Of a stretch of 64,000 nucleotides of DNA, positions 33,813 to 45,630 are shown one piece after another; the first letter of the stretch is position 1, and each line of letters opens with the position of its first letter. The translations under genes and the position numbers were made by a program. Source of the DNA: Symsagittifera roscoffensis (taxonomy: Eukaryota; Xenacoelomorpha; Acoela; Convolutidae); assembly GCF_963678635.1 (NCBI RefSeq), contig NC_087071.1:27205378-27269377 (forward strand), given 5' to 3'. The notes below the pieces were generated by a model. It searched no databases. It saw only the letters and a program-made list of their open reading frames with translations, and had not been told where the DNA came from.

Positions 33813-34696
33813 ATGTTTATTTTTCAACACTCACAAATAACAAAAGTTGAATTTGACAAATTAGCTAAACAACTGTTAAAATATTCAACAGTCTACGCAA
33901 CATCGAAATTTGACGTTGGAAAAATTAGTTCATCACTACACCTTCCATTAAAACCTGACGCAGTTTCAAAAAACAAAGAGCAAGTAAAGTACCGATTCAC
34001 TTAAACGACTAGGTAAAAAGATTACTTGATATTTTAGAACAATACGAAATTATATCACCAGTAAATAAAGAAGAACAACCAAAAGCTAATACCTTCATCA
34101 ACCCTGTTATAATTCTAGCAAAAGGTGAATCGCTAAAAATAGTTTTAGACGCTAGATATCTCAATTCACTAATTGACGAATCAAAATGCAATTGGCCTAT
34201 TGAACCAATACAAGTTATCTTAACAAAGATAATTGGTAATTACTTCACAACCGCAGATATGAATAGTGCTTATAATCAAATGCCACTAGATGAACAATCA
34301 CGACGCTTAACACAATTTGTTATTGGAAATCAACAATACGAATTTAATCGATTATTCTATGGAATATCCATAGGACCAGCAGCTTTTTCAGCTTTCATGA
34401 TTAAAATTTTTAGACCACTAATACTCAAGAAAAATGCAATCACATATTTAGATGATGTCTTCACGCAATCTCAAACTGAAGAAGAAATGTTTACAGTTTT
34501 GGAACAATATCATAAAATACTTCAGAACGAAAATCTGAAAGCAGCCCCTGATAAATCACATTTCTTTTTAACACGCGTTAAATTTTTAGGACATAATATT
34601 GAACGAAATACTATCACCCCATTATAATCACGCATTGATGCAATCCAAAAACTTCAACCACCTACAAATAAAAAGAAAATCCAAGAATTCCTTTGA
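33813..34696 (+). pseudogene. Reverse transcriptase, copy 2
   Basis: Same blocks as copy 1: ORFs at 33813-34004 and 34259-34627 with YNQMPLDEQSRR and YLDDVF. It has a private TAA at 34625, where copy 1 has TAT, and the shared TGA in the FLG.LNF position (about 34694). The frame break near 34009 is also shared with small differences. Confidence 0.83.
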
Positions 34697-35347
34697 ATGT
34701 TGAATTTCTTAAGTAAAAATGTTTACAAAATGCAGTTATAATTAAGACCTTTCTATAACATCCTCAGACAACAAAATAATTTTGAACGGACCACTGAACA
34801 TCAAACTCAATTTCAAGAAATTAAAAAACTTTCGACAGAACAAGTTTCAAACATAATTCCAGATCCAAGTCAACCATTCTATGCAACGTGCGGTGCTTCA
34901 AATTTTGGCATCGGCGCAGCATTACTACAATCACATAGTGGAACAAATAAAATAAATCTTATATCGTCATATTCACGATTATTCACACAAACCGAGCTAC
35001 GACTCTCAACTCTAATGAGAGAATGTACAGCTATAAATTATACACTTACAGAATACGAATTTCTGATACTTGGATCAAAACACCCAACATTTCTTTTTAC
35101 AGATCATAATCCAATTATATTTCTCTTCACACAAAAATCAAATCCTAAGCATAGAGTTTATAGATTTCAAATAATTCTAATGAAATTCCCAAACTTACAT
35201 ATAGTTTGGACTGCGGGAAAAAACCTTGCATTACCAGATACATTAAGTAGAAATACGCCATTTGAACTACTTACACGAAAAACTACAGTTGAAATAAAAA
35301 AAATATTAAATTCTATCTCGCAAAAGATGAAACATCACTCCGATTAG
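34697..35347 (+). pseudogene. RT connection and RNase H, copy 2
   Basis: Contains FYATCGASNFGIGAALLQS (again without the usual D.S), the MRECTAINYTLTEYEFL block and FLFTDHNPI. It ends with GKNLALPDTLSRN, closer to the family pattern than copy 1 (SLSKN). The open part is 35015-35347. Confidence 0.78.
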
Positions 35348-35729
35348 AATGAAAATATGCAGTAAAAACTGACATTGATCAATCCCAAATAAATAATTTT
35401 CAACATTTTCCACTCTATTTAGATTGCCAAAATAATCACTATGAAATTGATTTATTAGGCACATCTACTTTTAAACCAATTCCATACTCACAATGGATAA
35501 AAAAAAATACTCAACAAAAGAAAATAAAACAACAATAGCATAAAAAAAACTTTTTTCCAAAAATTGAAAAAGAAAATTTGACCGATAAAATAAATTTATC
35601 AGGACCACAAACAAATGATTCAAAACATACAATAAATCAAGTTTTTGACCTCCATGACCCACTTGACACACTGCCCCTATCAAAACTAGAAATTGACAAT
35701 ATTTCCCCCCCCCAACAGAAAAAAATACA

Positions 35730-36807
35730 CTTGAACTTTTAAAACAATATCAAAATCTCGACCCAGTAATTAGACAACTAAAATCATGGCACAAAAATAA
35801 AACTAAGCCAGCAAAAGTTGATACCATAATTTTAGGAAACAAAACACTCCTCCGATATTCCCGAAAATTTAATAACACAACAATCAAGGAAAATACAGAT
35901 CTTTTAGAATATCAATTAAAGGATTCCAAAGTTCCCTGTCTTCCTTTAATTATGATACTAAAAGCATTTAATATCTCCCATACACAAAATACAAAAAGAC
36001 ACTCAGGATCAGAAAAAACATACTCGAACTTTACACAAAACTTTTATGCCCCAAATGCACCAATTTGGATAAAAGTATTATGCAACGATTGTATAATATG
36101 TCAATTGAACAAACCTTATCCAAACCAAAAACAAATAGCACAAAACAAGATTTTAAAGGACAAAACTTATATTTCAACCATCGCATTTCATTAGACACAA
36201 AAGGACCAATTTCACCATTCTCTGAAGGAAACTCCTACAATATGGTCATTGTTGATGCATTCACCCATTATGTAGCACTCAACCCAGTACTACACAAACA
36301 GCTTACACAACACTTTACGAACATTGGATAGCTAAATTCGGATTACCCGAAATCTTAGTTACAGACAACTGTACAGAATTTATAAATAATGAAATCATCA
36401 AACTATGCCACATATATAGCATTAAACATAAACCACGTACATCTCATGCACCTCGGACACACGGTTTAGTTGAAGGTATGAACCGTTCATTACAAGAATA
36501 TCTCAGATGTATCATAAATGGAAATGATACACGATACACAGAATGGTCAGCAGATGTAAAATTATTTCCCTTATCATATAATTCACAAATCACGACAACT
36601 TTAGGAATGTCACCATTTGAAATGGTTTTAAATCAAAAGCCACGAAAACCGATTATGTTTACAGCAAATGCCCATAAAAATGCACAAGGTTATTGCCAAC
36701 CAAATAAAGATTCAATTTTTTATAACCTACCTTTACACACACATGATGAAGATCATTTTCATCACCCACAAATTCTTAAATTAGCCTCCGGCACACATAC
36801 CGAATGA
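35730..36807 (+). pseudogene. Integrase, copy 2
   Basis: The zinc domain is intact in one frame at 35952-36194 (IWIKVLCNDCIICQLNKPYP), because TGG is kept where copy 1 has TGA. The core is split: 36065-36331 has ISLDTKGPI and 36478-36807 starts at MNRSLQEYLR. Between them the second motif reads VTDNCTEF, with Gly replaced by Cys. A deletion near 36295 shifts the frame. Confidence 0.78.
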
Positions 36808-36850
36808 AATAAAAACACAATGAAATTTACCAAAAAGTAACAAAAAAAAT

Positions 36851-37445
36851 GTTACAAAGGCAAAACATTAACAGCCAAATTAATTCACGCTTTATGCCAG
36901 TCACAGATTTAAAAATTGAAACAATTATCTTAATACTTAATTTCAAGACACAAAAAGGAATCTCTAAAAAACTACAACCACTTCGAATAGGACGATACCA
37001 AATAATTGCCAACCCACTGACGTAACGTATAAATTCACAGATTCAACCAAAAGAGAAATTGTTCAACATCGTAACAATCTATTACCTTACTACCCGAAAG
37101 AATACGCATTACGCGAATTAACTCAAACATATTCTTTTACAGGTTTAAAATTTATTCAAAACCATACACATACAGAACAAGAAACAAATGTACAGGACAA
37201 CGTTCATCATAAACAAAATCAAAAACAAAACACAACTCAAAACAATACAAAAACGCCAGACACAAAAATATCTCACAAAGAAAAAGAACAAGAAAATTAT
37301 AGAAAAAATTTTACCACAAGAACAAGTAGAAAAATCAGAACACAGAGAATCATCACGACTTAGAAATCAACCACGTAAAATTTACAAAACATTCATCCCA
37401 CAATCTAAAATATTAAAGAAAGTTGAATTTCAAAAACAACTTTGA
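36851..37445 (+). pseudogene. Integrase C-terminal region, nested unit 1
   Basis: Corresponds to 26263-26862. A one-base loss in the GPYQIIAK/P region (37013) breaks the frame. The tail ORF 37188-37445 keeps SSRLRNQPRKIYKTFIPQSK. Confidence 0.6.
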
Positions 37446-38033
37446 TTTTAAAATTAAAAGTTTGTTCACCTCTAAATCATTTTGAACTTTCATATTTTCA
37501 AGATAACATGCTGAAACATACGCAACAATTCTAGTTCGAATTCAGCCAATAGGATTCACTCAAATCCGTCACCTTCTATATCTCTATTACAAACCTACTA
37601 GCCGATAGATATTAAACTCGAGGCATATCTATAACTATAACTTTACAACCTCCAGGTCAAAATTAAGCAACTCGCTAAAACTTGACAACTAAAATAAATA
37701 CCACCATAATATTACAACCCTCCCCTATCTAATAAAGATCAACAATATTTTCCCAACTCAGACCTCAAAAACCCTCTTACCAAGATTGGCAAATTAGCCT
37801 AAAAAAAAAAGGACCATAATCATTTGGCCTAAAGTACAAATATTTCAAAAATACCCCAGATTACTCAACAAATAAAAACAAAGCAAAGAAGACCTCCCAA
37901 ACACCATAAAATTAGCCTCCAACAATTTTTCACAAAACTCAACCCACTTGTCAAAAAATCGATAAATAATCCAACCACACTTGAATCTCGCATCAGAAAA
38001 CAAAAAATATTCGACGAATGAATCATTTCTTAA

Positions 38034-38330
38034 ATGCTTTTCTCTCTAATAGTCGATACCTTAAAAAATATAATCTTAAATCTTTTCATAAAATTTTTCA
38101 TTCTATTTAAACTTTTGCTAATATTTTTTATTGAAACTTTTGAAGCTTTAACAATTCTTAGTAGAACAGAAGTTTTTTTACTATTCGTAATGTTCATCAC
38201 ATTTTTATCATCCCTAATTATGACAATGTTCAAATATGTAAAAAAGGCAATAGTCACATTCGCCTTAGCAACAATCCTTTCAATTCTATTCATCGAAGAA
38301 TATTACATTAAACATAAATCTTCCCACTAG
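38034..38330 (+). CDS. Fused hydrophobic ORF, nested unit 1
   Basis: 98 codons: the ~134-bp deletion joins the two hydrophobic ORFs of the other copies in frame, giving two membrane-like segments (FFILFKLLLIFFIETFEAL and VFLLFVMFITFLSSLIMTMF). Confidence 0.4.
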   Translation: MLFSLIVDTLKNIILNLFIKFFILFKLLLIFFIETFEALTILSRTEVFLLFVMFITFLSSLIMTMFKYVKKAIVTFALATILSILFIEEYYIKHKSSH

Positions 38331-38359
38331 AGAAAGATCAATCGGAGACATTTCCAAAA

Positions 38360-38731
38360 TTGCTAACCAACCATCACAAAATCAGTCTTCACCGACATCT
38401 TCCTAAAAACCCAGCCAAACTCACAACTACCCAAAACCCGCAAACATCTACACGAATTTCTTTTCATGATAACCCATACGCTTTTGAAGAACGACATGCT
38501 CGCTTATCTGAACCACTAGAACCAGTTCAGCGACAAGCATCCCTAAGTGAACCAACATATAATTTATACCCCACATTACCACAAGACTTAAATAGAGTAA
38601 GACATATTAGTCAAAATCAAAATACAGTTGAAATAAATAGACAAATTATACATCCACGAAGAAATAGAAATTTTCAAACCCCTTTTGATCTTTTGATATA
38701 CCCCAATCACCAACACCAACTACTTCAGTAA
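38360..38731 (+). CDS. Unrecognised 123-aa ORF before env, nested unit 1
   Basis: Near-identical to 27910-28281 and 40785-41156, with a few amino-acid differences. Function unknown. Confidence 0.4.
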   Translation: MLTNHHKISLHRHLPKNPAKLTTTQNPQTSTRISFHDNPYAFEERHARLSEPLEPVQRQASLSEPTYNLYPTLPQDLNRVRHISQNQNTVEINRQIIHPRRNRNFQTPFDLLIYPNHQHQLLQ

Positions 38732-38835
38732 TTTCAAGTAGTAATTACCAGAAACCCCCACACTCCTTTCACAACATAGCACCTCAAGTATACTCTCAGA
38801 TTACTTAGGTTCAACACCGACTACTGAACAAATAC

Positions 38836-39072
38836 GTGAAAATCCTACTAACCCCCAATCCTACCGAACGCCTACCATATTGGGCAACGCACTCATATAC
38901 ACAAGGTGAACCAAACATAGTAAATAAACCAATAGATATTTCTACAGATACAACACCATCATCATTACCAGAAAAATTATCACTCCCGTCAACACCATCA
39001 TTAAGTCAAATCGCACCGACTGTTTTCCCTTTAAGTTTCCCAAACAACCTCGACGCTAGATATCGACGCTAA
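38836..39072 (+). pseudogene. Env-upstream ORF cut by the nested junction
   Basis: Matches the first 70 codons of 41261-41890, then runs into the junction at 39066/39071 and stops. Confidence 0.6.
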
Positions 39073-39142
39073 ATTAGCCTCCGGCACACATACCGAATGA
39101 AATAAAAACACAATGAAATTTACCAAAAAGTAACAAAAAAAA

Positions 39143-39738
39143 TGTTACAAAGGCAAAACATTAACAGCCAAATTAATTCACGCTTTATGCCAGTCACAGA
39201 TTTAAAAATTGGAACAATTATCTTAATACTTAATTTCAAGACACAAAAAGGAATCTCTAAAAAACTACAACCACTTCGAAAAGGACGATACCAAATAATT
39301 GCCAACCCACTGACGTAACGTATAAATTCACAGATTCAACCAAAAGAGAAATTGTTCAACATCGTAACAATCTATTACCTTACTACCCGAAAGAATACGC
39401 ATTACGCGAATTAACTCAAACATATTCTTTTACAGGTTTAAAATTTATTCAAAACCATACACATAGAGAACAAGAAACAAATGTACAGGACAACGTTCAT
39501 CATAAACAAAATCAAAAACAAAACACAACTCAAAACAATACAAAAACGCCAGACACAAAAATATCTCACAAAGAAAAAGAACAAGAAAATTATAGAAAAA
39601 ATTTTACCACAAGAACAAGTAGAAAAATCAGAACACAGAGAATCATCACGACTTAGAAATCAACCACGTAAAATTTACAAAACATTCATCCCACAATCTA
39701 AAATATTAAAGAAAGTTGAATTTCAAAAACAACTTTGA
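39143..39738 (+). pseudogene. Integrase C-terminal region, nested unit 2
   Basis: Same one-base loss as unit 1 after CCAAATAATTGCC (shared, so it predates the nested duplication). The tail ORF is at 39481-39738. Confidence 0.6.
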
Positions 39739-40324
39739 TTTTAAAATTAAAAGTTTGTTCACCTCTAAATCATTTTGAACTTTCATATTTTCAAGATAAC
39801 ATGCTGAAACATACGCAACAATTCTAGTTCGAATTCAGCCAATAGGATTCACTCAAATCCGTCACCTTCTATATCTCTATTACAAACCTACTAGCCGATA
39901 GATATTAAACTCGAGGCATATCTATAACTATAACTTTACAACCTCCAGGTCAAAATTAAGCAACTCGCTAAAACTTGACAACTAAAATAAATACCACCAT
40001 AATATTACAACCCTCCCCTATCTAATAAAGATCAACAATATTTTCCCAACTCAGACCTCAAAAACCCTCTTACCAAGATTGGCAAATTAGCCTAAAAAAA
40101 AGGACCATAATCATTTGGCCTAAAGTACAAATATTTCAAAAATACCCCAGATTACTCAACAAATAAAAACAAAGCAAAGAAGACCTCCCAAACACCATAA
40201 AATTAGCCTCCAACAATTTTTCACAAAACTCAACCCACTTGTCAAAAAATCGATAAATAATCCAACCACACTTGAATCTCGCATCAGAAAACAAAAAATA
40301 TTCGACGAATGAATCATTTCTTAA

Positions 40325-40755
40325 ATGCTTTTCTCTCTAATAGTCGATACCTTAAAAAATATAATCTTAAATCTTTTCATAAAATTTTTCATTCTATTTA
40401 AACTTTTGCTAATATTTTTTATTGAAACTTTTGAAGCTTTAACAATTCTTTTAATAATTTTTTTTGCAATATTTTTTAAATTTTCTACGCCCTATTTGAA
40501 ATATATTTACAACTTTCCCAAATCATTGACCACATTCACAGGTACGATAATTTAAAGTCTATTTAATTGATACGAACAATTTTTAGTAGAACAGAAGTTT
40601 TTTTACTATTCGTAATGTTCATCACATTTTTATCATCCCTAATTATGACAATGTTCAAATATGTAAAAAAGGCAATAGTCACATTCGCCTTAGCAACAAT
40701 CCTTTCAATTCTATTCATCGAAGAATATTACATTAAACATAAATCTTCCCACTAG
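40325..40755 (+). CDS. Hydrophobic transmembrane ORFs, nested unit 2
   Basis: ORFs at 40325-40555 and 40567-40755, the same pair as 27450-27880 and almost identical in sequence. Confidence 0.42.
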
Positions 40756-40784
40756 AGAAAGATCAATCGGAGACATTTCCAAAA

Positions 40785-41156
40785 TTGCTAACCAACCATC
40801 ACAAAATCAGTCTTCACCGACATCTTCCCAAAAACCCAGCCAAACCCACAACTACCCAAAACCCGCAAACATCTACACGAATTTCTTTTCATGATAACCC
40901 ATACGCTTTTGAAGAACGACATGCTCGCTTATCTGAACCACTAGAACCAGTTCAGCGACAAGCATCCCTAAGTGAACCAACATATAATTTATACCCCACA
41001 TTACCACAAGACTTAAATAGAGTAAGACATATTAGTCAAAATCAAAATACAGTTGAAATAAATAGACAAATTATACATCCACGAAGAAATAGAAATTTTC
41101 AAACCCCTTTTGATCTTTTGATATACCCCAATCACCAACACCAACTACTTCAGTAA
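40785..41156 (+). CDS. Unrecognised 123-aa ORF before env, nested unit 2
   Basis: Third copy of the P/Q/R-rich ORF. This is the copy that lies directly upstream of the full-length env region, so it is probably the one in native order. Confidence 0.4.
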   Translation: MLTNHHKISLHRHLPKNPAKPTTTQNPQTSTRISFHDNPYAFEERHARLSEPLEPVQRQASLSEPTYNLYPTLPQDLNRVRHISQNQNTVEINRQIIHPRRNRNFQTPFDLLIYPNHQHQLLQ

Positions 41157-41260
41157 TTTCAAGTAGTAATTACCAGAAACCCCCACACTCCTTTCACAAC
41201 ATAGCACCTCAAGTATACTCTCAGATTACTTAGGTTCAACACCGACTACTGAACAAATAC

Positions 41261-41890
41261 GTGAAAATCCTACTAACCCCCAATCCTACCGAACGCCTAC
41301 CATATTGGGCAACGCACTCATATACACAAGGTGAACCAAACATAGTAAATAAACCAATAGATATTTCTACAGATACAACACCATCATCATTACCAGAAAA
41401 ATTATCACTCCCGTCAACACCATCATTAAGTCAAATCGCACCGACTGTTTTCCCTTTAAGTTTCCCAAACAACCTCGACGCTAGATATCGAGAACATTCA
41501 TCATCAATTATCCCTTTACGATTAGATTGGAATACTTTCGTAGCACCTCCTCCATTATTTGGACAACATCACGAAAGTAACCGACTCCACAATCGGGTAA
41601 TCAAAAGATTACAATATAGACAGGATATACACGAAGATATTCGAGAACATAATATTCAAATACTCCAACAAAAAAGCCTCCAATTAAAATTTGAAATCAC
41701 AATCAGACTCAATAATATTGTTCAACATCCCTACCCATTAAATCCACCAAATATAACAGCTCAATCGCTACCACCACCATTTATAACAACTGAAGTAATA
41801 TATAAATACGATAGATATACAAAAAACACAATTGGTTACTTAACATTTTATAACCCATACTCCGGATTATCATACACATGTATATTCTAA
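41261..41890 (+). CDS. 209-aa ORF upstream of env
   Basis: The only uninterrupted copy. It has a proline/serine-rich N-terminus (SLPEKLSLPSTPSLSQ), then a middle rich in Q, R, H and I (QDIHEDIREHNIQILQQKSL) that could form a helix, then a C-terminus FITTEVIYKYDRYTKNTIGY. It overlaps the env start by 13 bases in a different frame. It may be a leader part of the env precursor reached by frameshift or splicing, or a separate accessory protein. Confidence 0.45.
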   Translation: MKILLTPNPTERLPYWATHSYTQGEPNIVNKPIDISTDTTPSSLPEKLSLPSTPSLSQIAPTVFPLSFPNNLDARYREHSSSIIPLRLDWNTFVAPPPLFGQHHESNRLHNRVIKRLQYRQDIHEDIREHNIQILQQKSLQLKFEITIRLNNIVQHPYPLNPPNITAQSLPPPFITTEVIYKYDRYTKNTIGYLTFYNPYSGLSYTCIF

Positions 41891-42576
41891 AAATATCAAA
41901 ACTTCAACACATCCTTTTTCTAATATTTTCCGACCAAAACACAAATCCTTCTCCTCGCAAAGGACCCCAGGTTTTATTAGTAACACACTATGATTGTGAA
42001 GAAAACGAACAAAAAACACTACACAAATATGCAATAAATCAAGTATCACAATGCGAAACAGAACCACAAGCTATAGAAACTACAAATGTGTTAGCAACAT
42101 TGTATTCAAAAGCCCGAGCAACAACAGTCACAGGATATAAATTTACAGCAATTTTTTCCGAAAACAAAGTACATTGTTCACAAGTTTTTAACGGAAATAA
42201 GAACCAACTAGATCACGAATCATTCTACCAAATTAATTTAGAACGACTTTTACTTCTAAATCCCGATGATTGTAAAAACGAATTACTCAGACTAAATATC
42301 ACGAGAAACAAAAACACAGACAGAAAATTAGTAAATTTTCAAGTCTTTGCCAATTCTGTACATCAAGCAGAACTTGAACGATACCAAGGACATATTAAAT
42401 TAGACGAAAAACACCCATATAACGGCGCACACGGACGGTTAATTTATGATATACACGATAAACACTGGATACCACAAATTGGAATAAATAATCCTTCAAA
42501 CTGCAAAGGATATCAAGAAACAATGTTTTTGATTGGAAAATACAACTTGAAAAAATACAACTCACACGAGACTTAA
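41878..42576 (+). CDS. Env-like glycoprotein, N-terminal (surface) part
   Basis: 232 codons with several cysteines (THYDCEEN, HCSQVF, DDCKNE, NPSNCKG) and QVLLVTHYDCEEN near the start. It is followed after a stop by a cysteine-bearing LPCKIDQGYCDP segment in a neighbouring frame. Position after integrase, cysteine content and the downstream membrane anchor support an envelope role. I cannot place the family firmly from sequence alone. Confidence 0.5.
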   Translation: MYILKISKLQHILFLIFSDQNTNPSPRKGPQVLLVTHYDCEENEQKTLHKYAINQVSQCETEPQAIETTNVLATLYSKARATTVTGYKFTAIFSENKVHCSQVFNGNKNQLDHESFYQINLERLLLLNPDDCKNELLRLNITRNKNTDRKLVNFQVFANSVHQAELERYQGHIKLDEKHPYNGAHGRLIYDIHDKHWIPQIGINNPSNCKGYQETMFLIGKYNLKKYNSHET

Positions 42577-44135
42577 CTGATAACACCATGATCTATCAAA
42601 GAATTAGATTACCTTGCAAAATTGATCAAGGTTATTGTGACCCTACAACAAGGACCCAAGCAACAATTGTTTGGTTTCCCGAAGATTAATGCACAACATT
42701 TCAAGTAGCAAAAATACACGCTCGAATGATAAAATTTCAAGAAAAATATTTTTTTGAATCAATTTCATACGAACAAGTGAACCCATCTCGTAAACAAAGC
42801 ACTGATTTTAAAACATTCATAATATAGAAAATAAATTGACACGTTTTCAAGTCTATCAAGAAACAGAATTTGCATGTAAATATAGCAATCCGCTTTATAA
42901 AACACAATACTCTGAACTACATGACCACTCGAAAAATAAAATTTGACCCCTATGCCACAAGTCATCCTATTAATGAAGGAACATCATACGTCCCAGTTAA
43001 CTTTTATGAAAGGAAAGGTCAACCTGGTGGAAAACTAAAACCATATGACAGTAAAAGCACACGTTTACAAGAACTGTCACTAATGATTAGCACCTACTTT
43101 GGTAATATTCATTATGATATCCACTTAGATATGAATTTAGACTACACAATTAGTAGAACTTTCCAAAAAATGTCACTTTCTGAATTAGAAACACTTCATC
43201 AACTATGCGAATTAGAAAGAACACAAATCTTACAATCACTCGCATTAGCAGTACTAAAAATACCTTACGCAGGATACTTATTATCAGGAAACAGATCAAA
43301 TTTTTTTGATTACGAAAGAAACGTTTTATGGTTTTATACTTGCACCAAAAAAGTATCACCAGTATATGTTTTTGAAGATAAACGTTGTTATAAAAGATTC
43401 CCCATAATCTATAAAAATAAAGTACATTTTATGTACTGATGAAGATAAATACCCTGATGAAGATAAATACTACCTACTTACACCGTATCCTACATTAATG
43501 CACCCATTCAAAAAATTTTCACCCGAAAGTATCAGAGCTATCGCTCGTAACCCAAATATTGATTTACAATCAATTGGAATATATTCTAAATCTGATATCC
43601 AACATCACATTAGAACACAACAGTTTCAGGAATTAATAACACAAATGGACACAATACAACGACAATCAATCGACCAGAATTAAAGAAAACTTGCCGCAAC
43701 CGCAGGATTTGCAGACATTTATCCACAAGACTATAGCGGATATTTTAAAGATATCAAAGATTAGATATATTTAAACGGTGAAAAATATAGACCACAAGAT
43801 ATTTCAACAATAAATATTTTCAGTTTTGTCACCTTAAAAACGAAATTCTCAGTTTTCTAGGATGGCCCTATTACATCTTAGAAAAATTAAATATCTTATA
43901 CGCTATGTTTAGTTTTATAGGATTTCTTTTCTCACTGTTAAAAAGAATCTATAACACATGCGCTATACACACACAAGTAAACCGACAAGCAAGTGTAGCA
44001 CGTATACAATTTGCAGGATTTTTTGGAATTTTTTCATCATCAATCAGTAAAATACTTCTAGATGCACAAATAAAAGAATATAATACAAAATATCCACAAG
44101 ACAAAACACATACGACGAAGAACATAATAATGTAG
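42577..44135 (+). pseudogene. Env-like glycoprotein, C-terminal part with membrane anchor, broken
   Basis: The unique sequence continues env in several frames. The 42870-43439 ORF has SYVPVNFYERKGQPGGKL, QLCELERTQILQSLALAV and RNVLWFYTCTKKVSPVYVFE. The 43498-43683 ORF has KFSPESIRAIARNPNI. The 43905-44135 ORF has a hydrophobic MFSFIGFLFSLLKRIY segment, probably the transmembrane anchor, followed by a tail. At least four stops or shifts separate them. A 16-bp repeat (GATGAAGATAAATAC) at 43438-43470 has arisen in the middle. Confidence 0.6.
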
Positions 44136-44291
44136 ATATAGCACCCACAGATACCACCCCTACCACAAAACCAACCATTATCCTTAGTTCCACAAAATTT
44201 TCGAAACCTAGCGCAATCACAAATAATCCAAATTTTAGACCAAATACAACACAAAGTCCCATCCAACACATAATGACACATCATTCACAAA

Positions 44292-45130
44292 ATGATAACA
44301 AATATAAACAAATTATCGAACAACCTCACACCACCACTTTTCAGTCTTAAAATAATCATTTTTTTAGCCCACGAAGAGCCAACAACTTGGATCCCTCCAT
44401 CGCTCAAATTTCCACCTAGCCAACCTCCAAACTCAAATCCCAATTATTCCACTTTTTGCTTTCCCGCCACCCGATTCTCCAATTATTAATATTCCATCAA
44501 GCACGAATTCTGATACTAACTCGGATATTTCAGTTTTTCATACTATATCACAATTTAATAACTTCAATGTAGAAACCCCCGACGAATTTGCAAACTCTGA
44601 ACCATCTCCCTCTACGCATACCCAGACCAACTCCTCAGTTTTTTCGAAACCCCCTTTTCGACCCATCCAATCCAGTCATCCACTCCCATCCCTTTCCAAT
44701 CCTTCTTACGCTTCCCAAGTAACCCCAACCTATTCTCCATTTCATTCCGACAGATCACATAATAATTCCCCCGATACCATCCAAATTTCCGAAGAACTCG
44801 ATAATTTTATTTTATTACAACAACAATTAATACACCCCAACACTCTTACAATACATCAACTATCATCCACAATAACATCCTCAAATCCACCAACTCCTAC
44901 ACCCTCTTCAGCTTACACTCCATCATTTGCTCAGTCATCCACATCCACCGGAACACCTACCAGTACTAAACGAGCTTACCGCACTTTTAAACGAAAATCC
45001 TCAAATCATCCATTCCCAACCAAACCCGGAACAGCCCGAGAATATGTCAACCACCCGGAACAAACAAACACGAAAAATTTTCTTGAAATCACACTACCCT
45101 ATTTCCCCAATATACATTAAATACACCTAA
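44292..45130 (+). pseudogene. Proline/serine-rich post-env segment
   Basis: ORFs of 65 and 67 codons (44292-44489, 44927-45130) in a longer stretch rich in P, S, T and N when read across frames (such as PSLKFPPSQPPNSNPNYS). The C-rich composition fits the coding strand of the element. It might be a decayed accessory ORF or a continuation of env. Confidence 0.3.
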
Positions 45131-45630
45131 CATTGCGAACGAAACACGAAATTTTGATGAAGAGCACGATTTAATGCCCACATTTCATTGGAAAGCTTAC
45201 TATAATTATACTAACCCCCTTTGCCTACCATTAGCTAACACTACTGAAAATATCGAGAAAAACAAAAATAAATTATAAAGACTCACCACATCATTAACGC
45301 CTCGACAATTTACTTACGTTGGATATAAAAAGTTATTAAAAACATTCACCAAACCCCGAGCTAACGTTTTTTCAATAGAATACTACAATCATAATATCAT
45401 CCGTCCTAACCAAGATCAATTTTCAGATGAAGATCGCTTCGCAAACCCGCAACTAACCGAGAATTTTTTTTATTAAAAGATCATACGTATTTACACTTAA
45501 TATTTTTGATAGAAAGCATGATCGTATAATTTCAGAAGCACTAGTTGATATACAAGCATATGAAAGCTTCTATAATAAATTTCAGTTATTTTCACTAACC
45601 TTTCACTTTCTTTCACCACAGGAATGCAAT

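Larger units (their letters stand above)
36778..39066 (+). repeat. Nested 2.29-kb duplication, first unit
   Basis: Begins at AAATTAGCCTCCGGCAC (integrase end) and stops at CTAGATATCGA (env-upstream ORF). It has a ~134-bp deletion near 38160 that the second unit lacks. The deletion ends lie in ACAATTCTT/ACAATTTTT microhomology. Confidence 0.85.
39071..41491 (+). repeat. Nested 2.29-kb duplication, second unit
   Basis: Position 39071 corresponds to 36778. Between the units four bases, CGCT, are inserted (39067-39070). They look copied from the nearby CGACGCT, so the junction reads GACGCTAGATATCGACGCTAAATTAGC.. in overlapping short pieces. The unit has the full hydrophobic ORF region. Confidence 0.85.
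29776..42635 (+). repeat. 10.36-kb tandem duplication, copy 2 (contains a second nested duplication)
   Basis: Starts at the env-to-gag junction at 29775/29776 and continues to 42635, where env goes on uninterrupted into unique sequence. It is longer than copy 1 because of a ~220-bp segment kept near 29842-30060 and the nested repeat (36778-39066 and 39071-41491). The offset to copy 1 is about 10,584 bases through gag and pol. Confidence 0.85.
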
